Positions 28,288-37,079 of a stretch of 64,000 nucleotides of DNA are shown here, one piece after another. Numbering within the stretch: position 1 is the stretch's first letter; each line of letters starts with the position of its first letter. A program made the position numbers and the translations under genes. Below the pieces are notes generated by a model. It saw only the letters and a list, made by a program, of their open reading frames with translations. It ran no database searches and had not been told where the DNA came from. The stretch is taken from contig NZ_NBYO01000002.1 in NCBI RefSeq assembly GCF_002238045.1, forward strand, positions 620,001-684,000, written 5' to 3'. The DNA is from Notoacmeibacter marinus. GTDB taxonomy: Bacteria > Pseudomonadota > Alphaproteobacteria > Rhizobiales > Rhizobiaceae.

Positions 28288-30321
28288 TTAGGTGGCGTTC
28301 AACGCGTTCATCGTATGGAGCGTGTAGCCCGCCACCTGCTCGCCTTCGCCATCGGTGATGGCGACATCCCAGAGGACCTCGCCATAATCCTTACCGGTCG
28401 GCCGCTTCTCCTTGACCGTCAGACTGACAGAGATCGCTTCCCCGAAATAGACCGGCTTGGTGAAACGCAGCCCCGACAGCCCGGTATTGGCGAGCGTCGG
28501 GCCGGGATCGGGCTGGACGAAGAGGCCGGCGGCGAAGGCCAGCAGCAGATAGCCATGCGCCACCCGCCCGTCGAAGAACGGACTGGCCTTCGCCGCTTCC
28601 TCGTCCATGTGCGCGTAGAAATTATCGCCGGTAAATTCGGCGAAATGCTCCACATCTTCCCGGGTGATGGTGCGCGGCCCCGCCGTGATGCTCTCGCCGA
28701 TCCGAAGATCGTCGAACGTCTTGGTGAAGGGGTGCGCCGTCGCCTCGGTCTTTGCCGCACCCGGCACATACTGGCCGATAATCGCCGCGATCATGTCGGG
28801 GCTGCCCTGAATGGCCGTCCGCTGCATGTAGTGCTTCACGCCGCGCATGCCGCCAAGCTCCTCGCCGCCGCCGGCGCGGCCTGGCCCGCCATGGACGAGA
28901 AGCGGCAGGGGCGAGCCATGGCCCGTCGCGCTTTTCATGGAATCGCGATCGTTGATGTAGATGCGGCCATGCCAAGCCGCCGCGCCCACCGCGACGGTCC
29001 GCGCCACCCGCGGATCATGGGTGATGAGAGAGGCGACGAGGCTGCCCTGCCCGCGATTCATCAAGCCGACGGCATGATCGAGATCGCGATAAGGCATGAT
29101 GGTGGAAACCGGGCCGAACGCCTCGGTTTCGTGCACCTTCACCGCCGCATCGGGATCGGCGCAGTGAAACAGCATGGGCGAGACGAAGGCACCATCCTCG
29201 ACGCCCTCGCCCTGAAGCTCCGGCGTGTCCGTGCCGAAGACGCGCTCCGCCTCGGAGCCGATGATCGCGGCCTTCTCCAGCACATCTTTCTTCTGGCTCG
29301 CCGAGGCCAGCGCGCCCATCCGCACCCCTTCGACGGCCGGATCGCCGATGGTCGTCTTGGCCAGCTTCGCCGAAACCGCCTCGATCACCGCATCCACCAT
29401 GGTCTGCGGCGCGATGATGCGGCGGATCGCCGTGCATTTCTGCCCGGCCTTGGCGGTCATCTCGCGAACGACCTCCTTGACGAAGAGAGCGAATTCCGGC
29501 GCATCGGCGGTAACGTCCGGTCCGAGAACCGAGGCGTTGAGGCTGTCCTGCTCGGCGATGAAGGGCACGGACCGCGCCATCAGGTTCTTGTTCGACCGCA
29601 GCATCAGCGCGGTGTCGGCGGAGCCGGTGAAGGAGACGAAATCGGACGGGCCGAGCCGGTCCAGCAGATCGCCCGTGCCGCCGGTGATGAGCTGGAACGA
29701 GCCTTCGGGAAAGGCGCCGCTCTTAACCATCATCTGGAAGCAGGCCTCGGTGATGTAGGCGGTGGCCGTCGCCGGTTTCACGATGGCGCTCATGCCGCCG
29801 AGAAGGGTCGGGCCGAGCTTTTCCAGCATGCCCCAGACGGGAAAGTTGAACGCATTGATATGAACGGCGACGCCCTGCCGCGGCGTATAGATGTGATGCC
29901 CCAGGAAGCTGCCGTCACGCGACAGGATCTCCAGATCGCCATCGGCCATCACGACATCGTCCGGCAGCGTCCGACGGGCTTTCGATGCGAGCGCGAACAG
30001 CGTGCCGATCCCACCATCGACATCGATCATCGCATCGCCGCGCGTCGAGCCGGCGTGCAACGACAATTCATACAGCCGATCCTTGCGTTCGGAGAGATAG
30101 AGGGCCAAAGCCTTCAGGGCGGCCGCCCGTTGATGGAACGTCATGGCGCGAAGCGCGGGGCTGCCGGTGCCGCGTCCGTGATCGAGCATGGCCGCGAAAT
30201 CCAGCGAACCGCCGGCGCGACCGATCAGCGCGCCGGTCACCGCGCTGTGAATGTCGCGCGCCGAATCGCCTGCATCCACCCATTTGCCGGCCGCAAAGCT
30301 GCGTAGTTCCATCATCGTCAT
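28288..30321 (-). CDS. paaZ: Oxepin-CoA hydrolase / 3-oxo-5,6-didehydrosuberyl-CoA semialdehyde dehydrogenase
   Basis: PaaZ opens the oxepin-CoA ring and oxidises the resulting aldehyde in phenylacetate degradation. The 677-residue fusion has an aldehyde dehydrogenase domain (residues about 1-520: [26 protein letters not shown], catalytic cysteine in [11 protein letters not shown]) and a C-terminal MaoC-type hydratase domain ([18 protein letters not shown] and [12 protein letters not shown] with the Asp/His pair). The ATG is preceded by GGGAGGA. Divergent from paaG across a palindromic operator candidate. Confidence 0.95.
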   Translation of the reverse strand: MTMMELRSFAAGKWVDAGDSARDIHSAVTGALIGRAGGSLDFAAMLDHGRGTGSPALRAMTFHQRAAALKALALYLSERKDRLYELSLHAGSTRGDAMIDVDGGIGTLFALASKARRTLPDDVVMADGDLEILSRDGSFLGHHIYTPRQGVAVHINAFNFPVWGMLEKLGPTLLGGMSAIVKPATATAYITEACFQMMVKSGAFPEGSFQLITGGTGDLLDRLGPSDFVSFTGSADTALMLRSNKNLMARSVPFIAEQDSLNASVLGPDVTADAPEFALFVKEVVREMTAKAGQKCTAIRRIIAPQTMVDAVIEAVSAKLAKTTIGDPAVEGVRMGALASASQKKDVLEKAAIIGSEAERVFGTDTPELQGEGVEDGAFVSPMLFHCADPDAAVKVHETEAFGPVSTIMPYRDLDHAVGLMNRGQGSLVASLITHDPRVARTVAVGAAAWHGRIYINDRDSMKSATGHGSPLPLLVHGGPGRAGGGEELGGMRGVKHYMQRTAIQGSPDMIAAIIGQYVPGAAKTEATAHPFTKTFDDLRIGESITAGPRTITREDVEHFAEFTGDNFYAHMDEEAAKASPFFDGRVAHGYLLLAFAAGLFVQPDPGPTLANTGLSGLRFTKPVYFGEAISVSLTVKEKRPTGKDYGEVLWDVAITDGEGEQVAGYTLHTMNALNAT

Positions 30322-30398
30322 GATCGTCCTCCCTTAAGGCACGGCACCGGGCATGACTTCTTTTCCGATCCGCCGCGAATTATTCGATATTACTATTG

Positions 30399-30412
30399 AC
30401 CGCCCGGTCGGT
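30399..30412. promoter_or_regulatory. Candidate PaaR (TetR) operator between paaZ and paaG
   Basis: ACCGCCCGGTCGGT is symmetric at 6 of 7 position pairs, one base away from a perfect ACCGACC-GGTCGGT palindrome of the kind used by TetR-family acyl-CoA regulators. It lies 78 bp before paaZ and 79 bp before paaG, in an AT-rich divergent promoter region, with a tetR-type gene three genes downstream. Confidence 0.6.
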
Positions 30413-30490
30413 TTATTCAAGTCTGGATTATCGAACCGGCGCCGCTATAGGATCGTGTCGACAGGTTCTGGAACAGGGAGGAGGTTCCGA

Positions 30491-31291
30491 ATGGCCGACG
30501 AAGCCAGTGTTCTGACGTCTTTGGACGGCGGGCTTTTCACTGTGACGCTCAATCGCCCGGACAAGCTGAACAGCTTCAACGAGGCTCAGCACGCCGCTCT
30601 ACGTGAGGCGCTGGAAGAGGCGACACGAAACGACGCAATCCGCGCGGTTCTGTTGACAGGCGCCGGACGGGCCTTCTGCGCCGGGCAGGACCTCGGCGAT
30701 CGCGACCCGCGCAAAATGGATGGACCGCCGGATCTCTCGGCGACGCTGCGCGATCTCTATGCCCCCACCCTCACCCTGATTCGCACGCTGGAAAAGCCGG
30801 TCATCTGCGCGGTCAACGGCGTCGCCGCCGGCGCCGGCGCCAATATCGCGCTTGCCTGCGACATCGTTCTGGCGGCCAGAAGCGCCAAATTCATTCAGGC
30901 GTTCGCCAAGCTCGGCCTAGTCCCCGACGCAGGCGGCTCCTGGTCGCTGGCGCGCCTCATCGGCGAAGCGCGCGCCAAGGCGGTCGCCATGACCGCCGTG
31001 CCGGTGCCCGCAGAACAGGCGGAATCTTGGGGCATGATCTGGAAGGCTGTGGATGACGAGCGGCTTATGGAGGAAGCGACGGAACTGGGACGGCAATTGG
31101 CGGACGGACCGACCTTCGGTCTCGGCAAGACCAAGCTCGCCATTCAGGCCGCCGCGACCAACAGTTTCTCCGAGCAGCTCGAACTGGAAGCGCAATTGCA
31201 GGGCGAATGCGGTCGCTCGTCCGATTATGCCGAGGGCGTGCTGGCCTTCATGGAAAAGCGCCCGGCCAAATTCACGGGAAAGCCTTCGTGA
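30491..31291 (+). CDS. paaG: Enoyl-CoA hydratase/isomerase, ring-1,2-epoxyphenylacetyl-CoA isomerase
   Basis: PaaG isomerises ring-1,2-epoxyphenylacetyl-CoA to oxepin-CoA. It is a crotonase-fold protein of 266 residues: NRPDKLNSFNEAQH at residue 19, AGRAFCAGQDLGDRD near residue 60, GVAAGAGANIALACD near residue 110 (oxyanion hole) and KLGLVPDAGGSWSLARLIG near residue 140, the last typical of PaaG. I start at ATG 30491 after GGGAGGAGG; an in-frame extension upstream would cross the operator. Its stop overlaps the GTG of paaI. Confidence 0.92.
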   Translation: MADEASVLTSLDGGLFTVTLNRPDKLNSFNEAQHAALREALEEATRNDAIRAVLLTGAGRAFCAGQDLGDRDPRKMDGPPDLSATLRDLYAPTLTLIRTLEKPVICAVNGVAAGAGANIALACDIVLAARSAKFIQAFAKLGLVPDAGGSWSLARLIGEARAKAVAMTAVPVPAEQAESWGMIWKAVDDERLMEEATELGRQLADGPTFGLGKTKLAIQAAATNSFSEQLELEAQLQGECGRSSDYAEGVLAFMEKRPAKFTGKPS

Positions 31292-31761
31292 CCAGCGCTA
31301 TCACGCCGGAAGAACGCGCGCGGCGAAGCGCTGAGGCCATGTGGGCGGACGACCGCGCCAGCCAGCATTTCGGGTTCACGATCGAGAGCGTAGGCCCGGG
31401 CGAGGCGACGCTGGCCTGGACCATCGACAGCCACCACGCCAATGGGCACGGCATCTGCCATGGCGGCATGATCTTCGCGCTGGCCGACAGCGCTTTTGCC
31501 TTTGCCTGCAACAGCCACAATGCCGCGACCGTCGCCCAGCACAATTCGATCACCTATGTCGCACCGGGCCGTGTCGGCGACCGGCTGATCGCCGAAGCTA
31601 GAGAAATCAGCCGGACGGGACGATCCGGCATCACCGATGTCACGGTCCGGCGGAATGACGGAGCCGTGATCGCACATTTCAGAGGACATTCGCGGACCAT
31701 TGGCGGCCAGCTCTTCGAGGAGGAAGAAGCCGGACGCAAGGGAGAGAGGACTGCCCCATGA
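31288..31761 (+). CDS. paaI: Hydroxyphenylacetyl-CoA thioesterase
   Basis: A 157-residue hotdog-fold thioesterase that releases CoA from dead-end hydroxyphenylacetyl-CoA products. The core motif is HHANGHGICHGGMIFALADSA near residue 50, with the substrate loop HNSITYVAPGRVGDRL near residue 80. The start is GTG 31288, overlapping the paaG stop. The longer ATG frame from 31207 lies inside paaG and adds a non-homologous stretch. The last bases overlap paaK (ATGA). Confidence 0.92.
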   Translation: MTSAITPEERARRSAEAMWADDRASQHFGFTIESVGPGEATLAWTIDSHHANGHGICHGGMIFALADSAFAFACNSHNAATVAQHNSITYVAPGRVGDRLIAEAREISRTGRSGITDVTVRRNDGAVIAHFRGHSRTIGGQLFEEEEAGRKGERTAP

Positions 31762-33068
31762 GAGATTTGACGCCGGACCGGTCGACACTGGACCCCATCG
31801 AAATCGCCTCGCGCGATGAGATCGCCGCCCTGCAGTTGAAGCGGCTCAAATGGTCGCTCGCGCACGCCTATGAGAACGTGCCGCACTACAAGGCCGCCTT
31901 CGACGAGGCCGGCATTCACCCTGACGATCTGACCGATCTGTCGGATCTGGCGAAATTTCCCTTCACCACCAAAGCCGACCTGCGCGACAATTACCCCTTC
32001 GGCATGTTCGCCGTGCCGCGCGAAAAGGTGAACCGCATCCACGCCTCGTCCGGCACGACCGGCAAGCCCACCGTCGTCGGTTATACGAAGAACGACATCG
32101 ATATGTGGGCGGAGGTGGTGGCGCGTTCGCTTCGCGCGTCCGGCACGAAAAGCGGCGATATCGTTCATGTCGCCTATGGCTATGGCCTGTTCACCGGCGG
32201 CCTCGGCGCCCATTACGGCGCGGAGAAGCTCGGCTGCACGGTCGTGCCCATCTCCGGCGGAATGACCAACCGGCAGGTCACGCTGATCGAGGACTTCCAG
32301 CCGACCACGATCCTCGTCACACCGTCCTACATGCTGAACATTCTGGACGAATATCATAAGCGCGGCATCGACCCGCGAAGCTGTTCGCTCGAAGTCGGCA
32401 TCTTCGGCGCCGAGCCATGGACCGACGCGATGCGCAAGCAGATCGAGGACGCCTTCGACATTCACGCGGTCGACATTTACGGCCTGTCGGAAGTGATCGG
32501 ACCCGGCGTTGCCAATGAGTGCGTCGAGACCAAGGACGGTCTGCATATCTGGGAGGATCACTTCTACCCGGAGATCATCGATCCGGAGACGGGCGAGGTG
32601 CTACCGGACGGTGAGGAGGGCGAACTGGTCTTCACCTCGCTCACCAAGGAAGCCTTCCCGATCGTCCGCTACCGCACGCGCGACCTGACGCGGTTGCTGC
32701 CTGGAACGGCGCGCTCCATGCGCCGCATGGAAAAGGTGACCGGCCGCTCCGACGACATGATCATTCTGCGCGGCGTCAATGTCTTCCCCACCCAGATCGA
32801 GGAGCAGTTGCTGGCGGTCGAAGGCCTTGCCCCGCATTTCCAGATCGAACTGACCAATGACGGGCGCATGGATTCGATGGCCGTGCAGGCCGAGATCGCC
32901 CGCGCGGACAGCAGCGAGGACGAACGCGATGCGCTGGGCCATGCGCTGCGCTCGCGCATCAAGAACGTGATCGGGATCAGCTGCGCCGTTCGCGTCTCCG
33001 ATATGGGCAGCGTGGCGCGCAGCGAAGGAAAGGCTGCGCGAATTGTCGACAGGCGCGAGAAAGACTGA
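31758..33068 (+). CDS. paaK: Phenylacetate-CoA ligase
   Basis: PaaK activates phenylacetate with ATP and CoA, the entry step of the pathway. The 436-residue adenylating enzyme has the P-loop-like HASSGTTGKPTVVGYTK near residue 95, VDIYGLSEVIGPGVANEC near residue 240, ELVFTSLTKEAFPIVRYRTRDL near residue 290 and GRSDDMIILRGVNVFPTQIE near residue 330. Family length is about 430-440. It overlaps paaI by 4 bp and is followed 28 bp later by the regulator gene. Confidence 0.95.
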   Translation: MRDLTPDRSTLDPIEIASRDEIAALQLKRLKWSLAHAYENVPHYKAAFDEAGIHPDDLTDLSDLAKFPFTTKADLRDNYPFGMFAVPREKVNRIHASSGTTGKPTVVGYTKNDIDMWAEVVARSLRASGTKSGDIVHVAYGYGLFTGGLGAHYGAEKLGCTVVPISGGMTNRQVTLIEDFQPTTILVTPSYMLNILDEYHKRGIDPRSCSLEVGIFGAEPWTDAMRKQIEDAFDIHAVDIYGLSEVIGPGVANECVETKDGLHIWEDHFYPEIIDPETGEVLPDGEEGELVFTSLTKEAFPIVRYRTRDLTRLLPGTARSMRRMEKVTGRSDDMIILRGVNVFPTQIEEQLLAVEGLAPHFQIELTNDGRMDSMAVQAEIARADSSEDERDALGHALRSRIKNVIGISCAVRVSDMGSVARSEGKAARIVDRREKD

Positions 33069-33096
33069 ATATATCTCCGATACGAGGAGAGGTTAG

Positions 33097-33738
33097 ATGG
33101 CACGGGCGAAGGCCGCCGATCACGAAGAGAAACGTCGTGCGATCCTGCGCACAGCGGCGTCGGTCTTTGCCGAACACGGCTATGACGCGACATCCATGCG
33201 CGATCTCGCCACCGCATGCGGGGTCAGCAAGGCGCTGATCTATCACTATTATCCATCCAAGGAAGTTCTGCTCTCCGATGTGATCGGCGACCATCTGGAC
33301 GCGCTTCTGGTCGCCCTTGGCGAGGTGCCCTCCGATCTGGAGCCGAAATCACGGCTGCGCGCAGCCACGGCCTCCATATTGGAGAATTATCACGAGGCCG
33401 ATTCCGAGCATAAGTTGCAGCTGAACGCGCTTTCGCGCCTGCCGGTAGAGGATCAGAAGCGCCTTCGCCAGTTGCAGCGGCAAATCGTCGATAGGATGGA
33501 GGAAGTCGTCGCCGCCTTGGCGCCCGATCGCTTCGACAGGGAACCCAGCCTGCTGCGACCGATGACGATGAGCCTGTTCGGCATGCTCAACTGGTTCTAT
33601 CTGTGGAAACGCGGCGGCGGTATCACTCGTCAGTCCTATGCCGAGATGGTTGCCGACCTTTTTATCGGCGGTCTGAACGATGCGATCGACGGCCAGCAGA
33701 ACACCGTTGCCGCCGCCAATGATTCCAGGCCCGATTGA
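33097..33738 (+). CDS. paaR: TetR-family regulator of phenylacetate degradation (PaaR-like)
   Basis: A 213-residue one-domain repressor. The N-terminal helix-turn-helix reads RTAASVFAEHGYDATSMRD then ACGVSKALIYHYYPSKEVLL. The C-terminal ligand domain is all-helical. The ATG follows AGGAGAGG. Being last in paaGIK, it is probably autoregulated through the palindrome in front of paaG. PaaR proteins are known to release DNA on binding phenylacetyl-CoA, and this is assumed here by context. Confidence 0.82.
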   Translation: MARAKAADHEEKRRAILRTAASVFAEHGYDATSMRDLATACGVSKALIYHYYPSKEVLLSDVIGDHLDALLVALGEVPSDLEPKSRLRAATASILENYHEADSEHKLQLNALSRLPVEDQKRLRQLQRQIVDRMEEVVAALAPDRFDREPSLLRPMTMSLFGMLNWFYLWKRGGGITRQSYAEMVADLFIGGLNDAIDGQQNTVAAANDSRPD

Positions 33739-33794
33739 GCCGATCCAGCCATTCGCCGACCAGCGCCTACCAATCGCGACCAATTTGAAGGCAC

Positions 33795-33811
33795 TGATTA
33801 TTATTTAATCA
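33795..33811. promoter_or_regulatory. AT-rich inverted repeat upstream of the urt promoter
   Basis: Arms TGATTA and TAATCA with a TTATT spacer, about 150 bp ahead of the -24/-12 promoter match. The distance suits an enhancer-type activator site, but the sequence does not match the NtrC consensus (TGCACC...GGTGCA). Confidence 0.3.
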
Positions 33812-33942
33812 ATCGGACTGGGAACTGGGCAGCATTCTGAGCGCAACCGCCAGATGGCCCGCCCTCCGACATTGCGATCGACGTCCATTCACACCTTGTT
33901 AGGAAACGGACTCCTCCCGCCGTTCGCTGCATCGCAGCGAAC

Positions 33943-33957
33943 TGGCACGGCACATGC
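33943..33957 (+). promoter_or_regulatory. Candidate sigma-54 (-24/-12) promoter of urtA
   Basis: TGGCACG-N5-TGC gives GG (33944-33945) and GC (33956-33957) separated by exactly ten bases, matching the RpoN consensus TGGCACG-N4-TTGC at all but one core position. Transcription would begin near 33969, leaving a leader of about 32 nt with AGAGGA before the urtA ATG. This fits nitrogen-limitation control of urea uptake. Confidence 0.75.
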
Positions 33958-34000
33958 AACGGATCTTTCGTGCAAACCGATTCCAGAGGAATTCCGAAAC

Positions 34001-35332
34001 ATGAACCGAATTGCCCGCAAGTTTGGCTTTATCGCGCTCGGCGCGACCCTGACGGCCACGACCGCCATGACCAGTGCGCACGCCCAGGATGAGACGATCA
34101 AGGTCGGCATTCTGCATTCGCTCTCCGGCACGATGGCCATATCCGAGACGACGCTGAAAGACGCCATGCTGATGCTCATCGAGCAACAGAACGAAAAGGG
34201 CGGCCTGCTCGGCAAGAAACTCGAAGCCGTCGTGGTCGATCCGGCATCCGACTGGCCGCTCTTCGCCGAAAAGGCGCGCCAGTTGATCGAGCAGGACAAG
34301 GTCGCCGCCGTCTTCGGCTGCTGGACGTCCGTGTCGCGCAAATCCGTGCTGCCGGTCTTCGCCGAACTCAACAATATCCTCTTCTACCCGGTGCAATATG
34401 AGGGCGAGGAGAGCGAAAAGAATGTCTTCTACACCGGCGCAGCGCCGAACCAGCAGGCCATTCCCGCTGTCGATTATCTGATGGAAGAGGAAGGCGTGGA
34501 GCGCTGGGTGCTGGAAGGCACCGATTACGTCTATCCGCGCACGACCAACAAGATCCTCGAGCAGTACCTTCTCGACAAGGGCGTCGCGCCCGAAGACATC
34601 ATCGTCAACTACACCCCCTTCGGCTTCTCCGACTGGCAGACGGAAGTCGCCCGCATCAAGGAGTTCGGCTCGGCGGGCAAGAAGACGGCCGTGGTCTCCA
34701 CCGTCAATGGCGACGCCAATGTGCCGTTCTACAAGGAATTGGCCAATCAGGGCATCAAGGCCGAGGACATTCCGGTCGTCGCCTTCTCTGTCGGCGAGGA
34801 GGAACTGGCCGGCATCGATACCGGCCCGCTCGTCGGCCATCTGGCCGCGTGGAACTATTTCCAGAGCGTCGAGAACGAAGATAACGCCAAATTCATCGAG
34901 CAGTGGCACGCCTTCACCGGTGACGAAGATCGCGTCACGAACGACCCGATGGAGGCCCACTATATCGGTTTCAACATGTGGGTGAAGGCGGTCGAAAAGG
35001 CAGGCACAACCGATCCCGAAGCCGTGATCGCCGCCCTTCCCGGCACCGAAGTGCCGAACCTGACCGGCGGCACCTCCACCATGCTGCCGAACCACCACAT
35101 CACCAAACCGGTTCTGATCGGCGAAATCCAGGAGGATGGCCAGTTCGAAGTCGTCTCCGAAACCGAGGAGCTGGTGCCGGGCGACGCATGGTCCGACTTC
35201 CTGCCCGAAAGCAAGAAGCTGAAGGCCGACTGGGTCGATCTGAAATGCGGCAATTACGACACCGAAGCCGAAAAGTGCCTTGGCGAGACCGCCATGGCCG
35301 AACCGGCTGAAGAAGAGGCCACCTCCAACTAG
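34001..35332 (+). CDS. urtA: Urea ABC transporter, periplasmic substrate-binding protein
   Basis: UrtA captures urea in the periplasm and delivers it to UrtBC. The 443-residue precursor has a signal peptide (residues 1-28, probable cut AHA-QD), then a Leu/Ile/Val-binding-type fold: VGILHSLSGTMAISE, VFGCWTSVSRKSVLPVF near residue 105, FYPVQYEGEESEKNVFYTGA near residue 130 and HLAAWNYFQSVEN near residue 280. The last 20 residues are Ala/Glu-rich. Start ATG 34001 after AGAGGA. First gene of urtABCDE. Confidence 0.95.
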   Translation: MNRIARKFGFIALGATLTATTAMTSAHAQDETIKVGILHSLSGTMAISETTLKDAMLMLIEQQNEKGGLLGKKLEAVVVDPASDWPLFAEKARQLIEQDKVAAVFGCWTSVSRKSVLPVFAELNNILFYPVQYEGEESEKNVFYTGAAPNQQAIPAVDYLMEEEGVERWVLEGTDYVYPRTTNKILEQYLLDKGVAPEDIIVNYTPFGFSDWQTEVARIKEFGSAGKKTAVVSTVNGDANVPFYKELANQGIKAEDIPVVAFSVGEEELAGIDTGPLVGHLAAWNYFQSVENEDNAKFIEQWHAFTGDEDRVTNDPMEAHYIGFNMWVKAVEKAGTTDPEAVIAALPGTEVPNLTGGTSTMLPNHHITKPVLIGEIQEDGQFEVVSETEELVPGDAWSDFLPESKKLKADWVDLKCGNYDTEAEKCLGETAMAEPAEEEATSN

Positions 35333-35342
35333 GCCCATAATC

Positions 35343-35373
35343 GGATCCGGAATCGTTTTGCGGTCCCGGATCC
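35343..35373 (+). promoter_or_regulatory. Stem-loop between urtA and urtB
   Basis: A perfect 8-bp stem (GGATCCGG/CCGGATCC) with a 15-nt loop lies 10 bp after the urtA stop. There is no following T run, so it looks less like a terminator than an RNA-stabilising or processing hairpin that keeps the binding-protein message more abundant than the permease message. Confidence 0.5.
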
Positions 35374-35450
35374 CCATTGTTGCCGGCGGGATAACGGATT
35401 TCCTCCCATCTGGTCCTGCCGGCCTTTTTCTTCACCTGAAATGGCGAAGC

Positions 35451-37079
35451 ATGGTTTTCATTCGAACGATTATTGCGATTTTTCTGCTTGTCTTTACGGC
35501 ATTGCTGGCTCTGCCGGCTGGCGCCCAGGAGGACGATTCCGCCCTTCGGCAGGCCATTTCGGGCCTCGGCGCCGAGAAAGGTTATTCCAAACTCCGTCAG
35601 GCGATTGATGTGGTGGTCGAGACTGGCGACCCTCGCGGCGCGCGCGTTCTCGACGCGCTGGCCGAGGGCGACGTTTATCGCCGCGAAGGCGATGGCGCCG
35701 TCTTCATTGTCTCAGGCCGCGGAAAGGAACGGAACCTGATCGATCCGGTCACCAGCGAGCAGGTCGGGACCATCGCCAAGAGCGAACTCAAAAAAGTGCG
35801 CGTCAACAATTCGGTCCGGCGGACCGTCCGCGACGCCATCGGCGCGTTGACGCTCGGCGCGAAAGACCCCGATATCCGACTTTCAGCCGTTCGCACGATG
35901 ATTGACAATCCGGATCCCGACAGTCTGGACGTTATCGCCACCGCGCTCGAGCGGGAAGGCGACGACGACGTCCGAACGGCGCTCGAACAGGCGCGGGCAG
36001 CGGCGATTCTTCTCTCCGACGCAGCGGTGCCCGACAAGGTGGCGGCTATCGAAACGATACGCGAAATGGGCGGTCAGGAAGCGCTCAGCCTGCTGGTGCG
36101 TGCCCGAAACGCGGCTGGCGCGGAAATGCGCGATGCGACCGAGGCGGCTATCGCATCGGTTCAAAAACGTCTGCAATATTGGAGCCTCGGCCAGAACGTC
36201 TGGTACGGCCTGTCGCTCGGTTCGGTCCTGCTTCTGGCGGCCATCGGTCTTGCCATCACCTTCGGCGTCATGGGCGTCATCAACATGGCCCATGGCGAGA
36301 TGGTGATGCTCGGCGCCTACACCACCTTCATGGTCCAGGAAATCATGCGGACCAGCTTTCCAGGGATGCTCGACTGGTCGCTACCCATTGCGCTGCCGCT
36401 CGCCTTCCTCGTCGCCGGCTCGGTCGGTTTCGCCATGGAGCGCGGTGTTATCCGCTTACTCTATGGCCGCCCGCTGGAAACGCTTCTGGCCACCTGGGGC
36501 ATCAGCCTGATCCTGCAGCAGACCGTCCGGACCATTTTCGGCCCCACCAACCGGGAAGTCTCCAACCCCTCCTACATGAGCGGCGCGTTTCAGCTCGGCG
36601 AACTGTCGATCACCTGGAACCGCCTCTGGATCGTCGTCTTCGCCCTCGTCGTCTTCGCCGTCCTGCTCTACGCCATGAACCGCACCTCGCTCGGCCTGAA
36701 GATGCGCGCCGTCACGCAGAACCGCCGCATGGCGGCCGCGATGGGCATCCGCACGCCCTGGGTCGATGCGCTCACCTTCGCGCTCGGCTCCGGCATTGCC
36801 GGCATTGCAGGCGTCGCGCTCAGCCAGATCGACAATGTTTCGCCCAATCTCGGCCAAGGGTACATCATCGACAGCTTCATGGTGGTGGTGTTCGGCGGGG
36901 TCGGCAATTTGTGGGGCACGCTGATCGGCGCATTCAGCCTCGGCATCGCCAACAAATTTCTGGAGCCCTTCGCCGGCGCGGTTCTCGGCAAGATCCTTGT
37001 GCTCGTCTTCATCATCCTCTTTATCCAAAAGCGCCCGCGCGGCCTATTCGCGCTCAAGGGCCGGGCGGTGGAGGCATGA
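35451..37079 (+). CDS. urtB: Urea ABC transporter, permease UrtB
   Basis: A 542-residue permease of the branched-chain amino acid type with the long N-terminal extension of UrtB. It has a signal-like helix (residues 3-24), about 210 periplasmic residues with repeat-like helices (TMIDNPDPDSLDVIATALER), then the membrane domain from about residue 245 (ITFGVMGVINMAHGEMVMLGAY, GPTNREVSNP, RMAAAMGIRTPWVDALTFALGSGIAG). The start at ATG 35451 has only a weak ribosome site. An in-frame extension into urtA lacks homology. Its stop overlaps urtC. Confidence 0.93.
   Translation: MVFIRTIIAIFLLVFTALLALPAGAQEDDSALRQAISGLGAEKGYSKLRQAIDVVVETGDPRGARVLDALAEGDVYRREGDGAVFIVSGRGKERNLIDPVTSEQVGTIAKSELKKVRVNNSVRRTVRDAIGALTLGAKDPDIRLSAVRTMIDNPDPDSLDVIATALEREGDDDVRTALEQARAAAILLSDAAVPDKVAAIETIREMGGQEALSLLVRARNAAGAEMRDATEAAIASVQKRLQYWSLGQNVWYGLSLGSVLLLAAIGLAITFGVMGVINMAHGEMVMLGAYTTFMVQEIMRTSFPGMLDWSLPIALPLAFLVAGSVGFAMERGVIRLLYGRPLETLLATWGISLILQQTVRTIFGPTNREVSNPSYMSGAFQLGELSITWNRLWIVVFALVVFAVLLYAMNRTSLGLKMRAVTQNRRMAAAMGIRTPWVDALTFALGSGIAGIAGVALSQIDNVSPNLGQGYIIDSFMVVVFGGVGNLWGTLIGAFSLGIANKFLEPFAGAVLGKILVLVFIILFIQKRPRGLFALKGRAVEA

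Noticed and set aside
28315-30306. 663-codon open frame antisense to paaZ
   Set aside because: Long antisense frames are common in GC-rich genes. The translation is Arg/His/Asp-rich with no domain, and the opposite strand encodes a complete PaaZ.
33899-35377. 492-codon antisense frame over urtA
   Set aside because: Mirror of the urtA codon pattern, no ribosome site, no recognisable domain.
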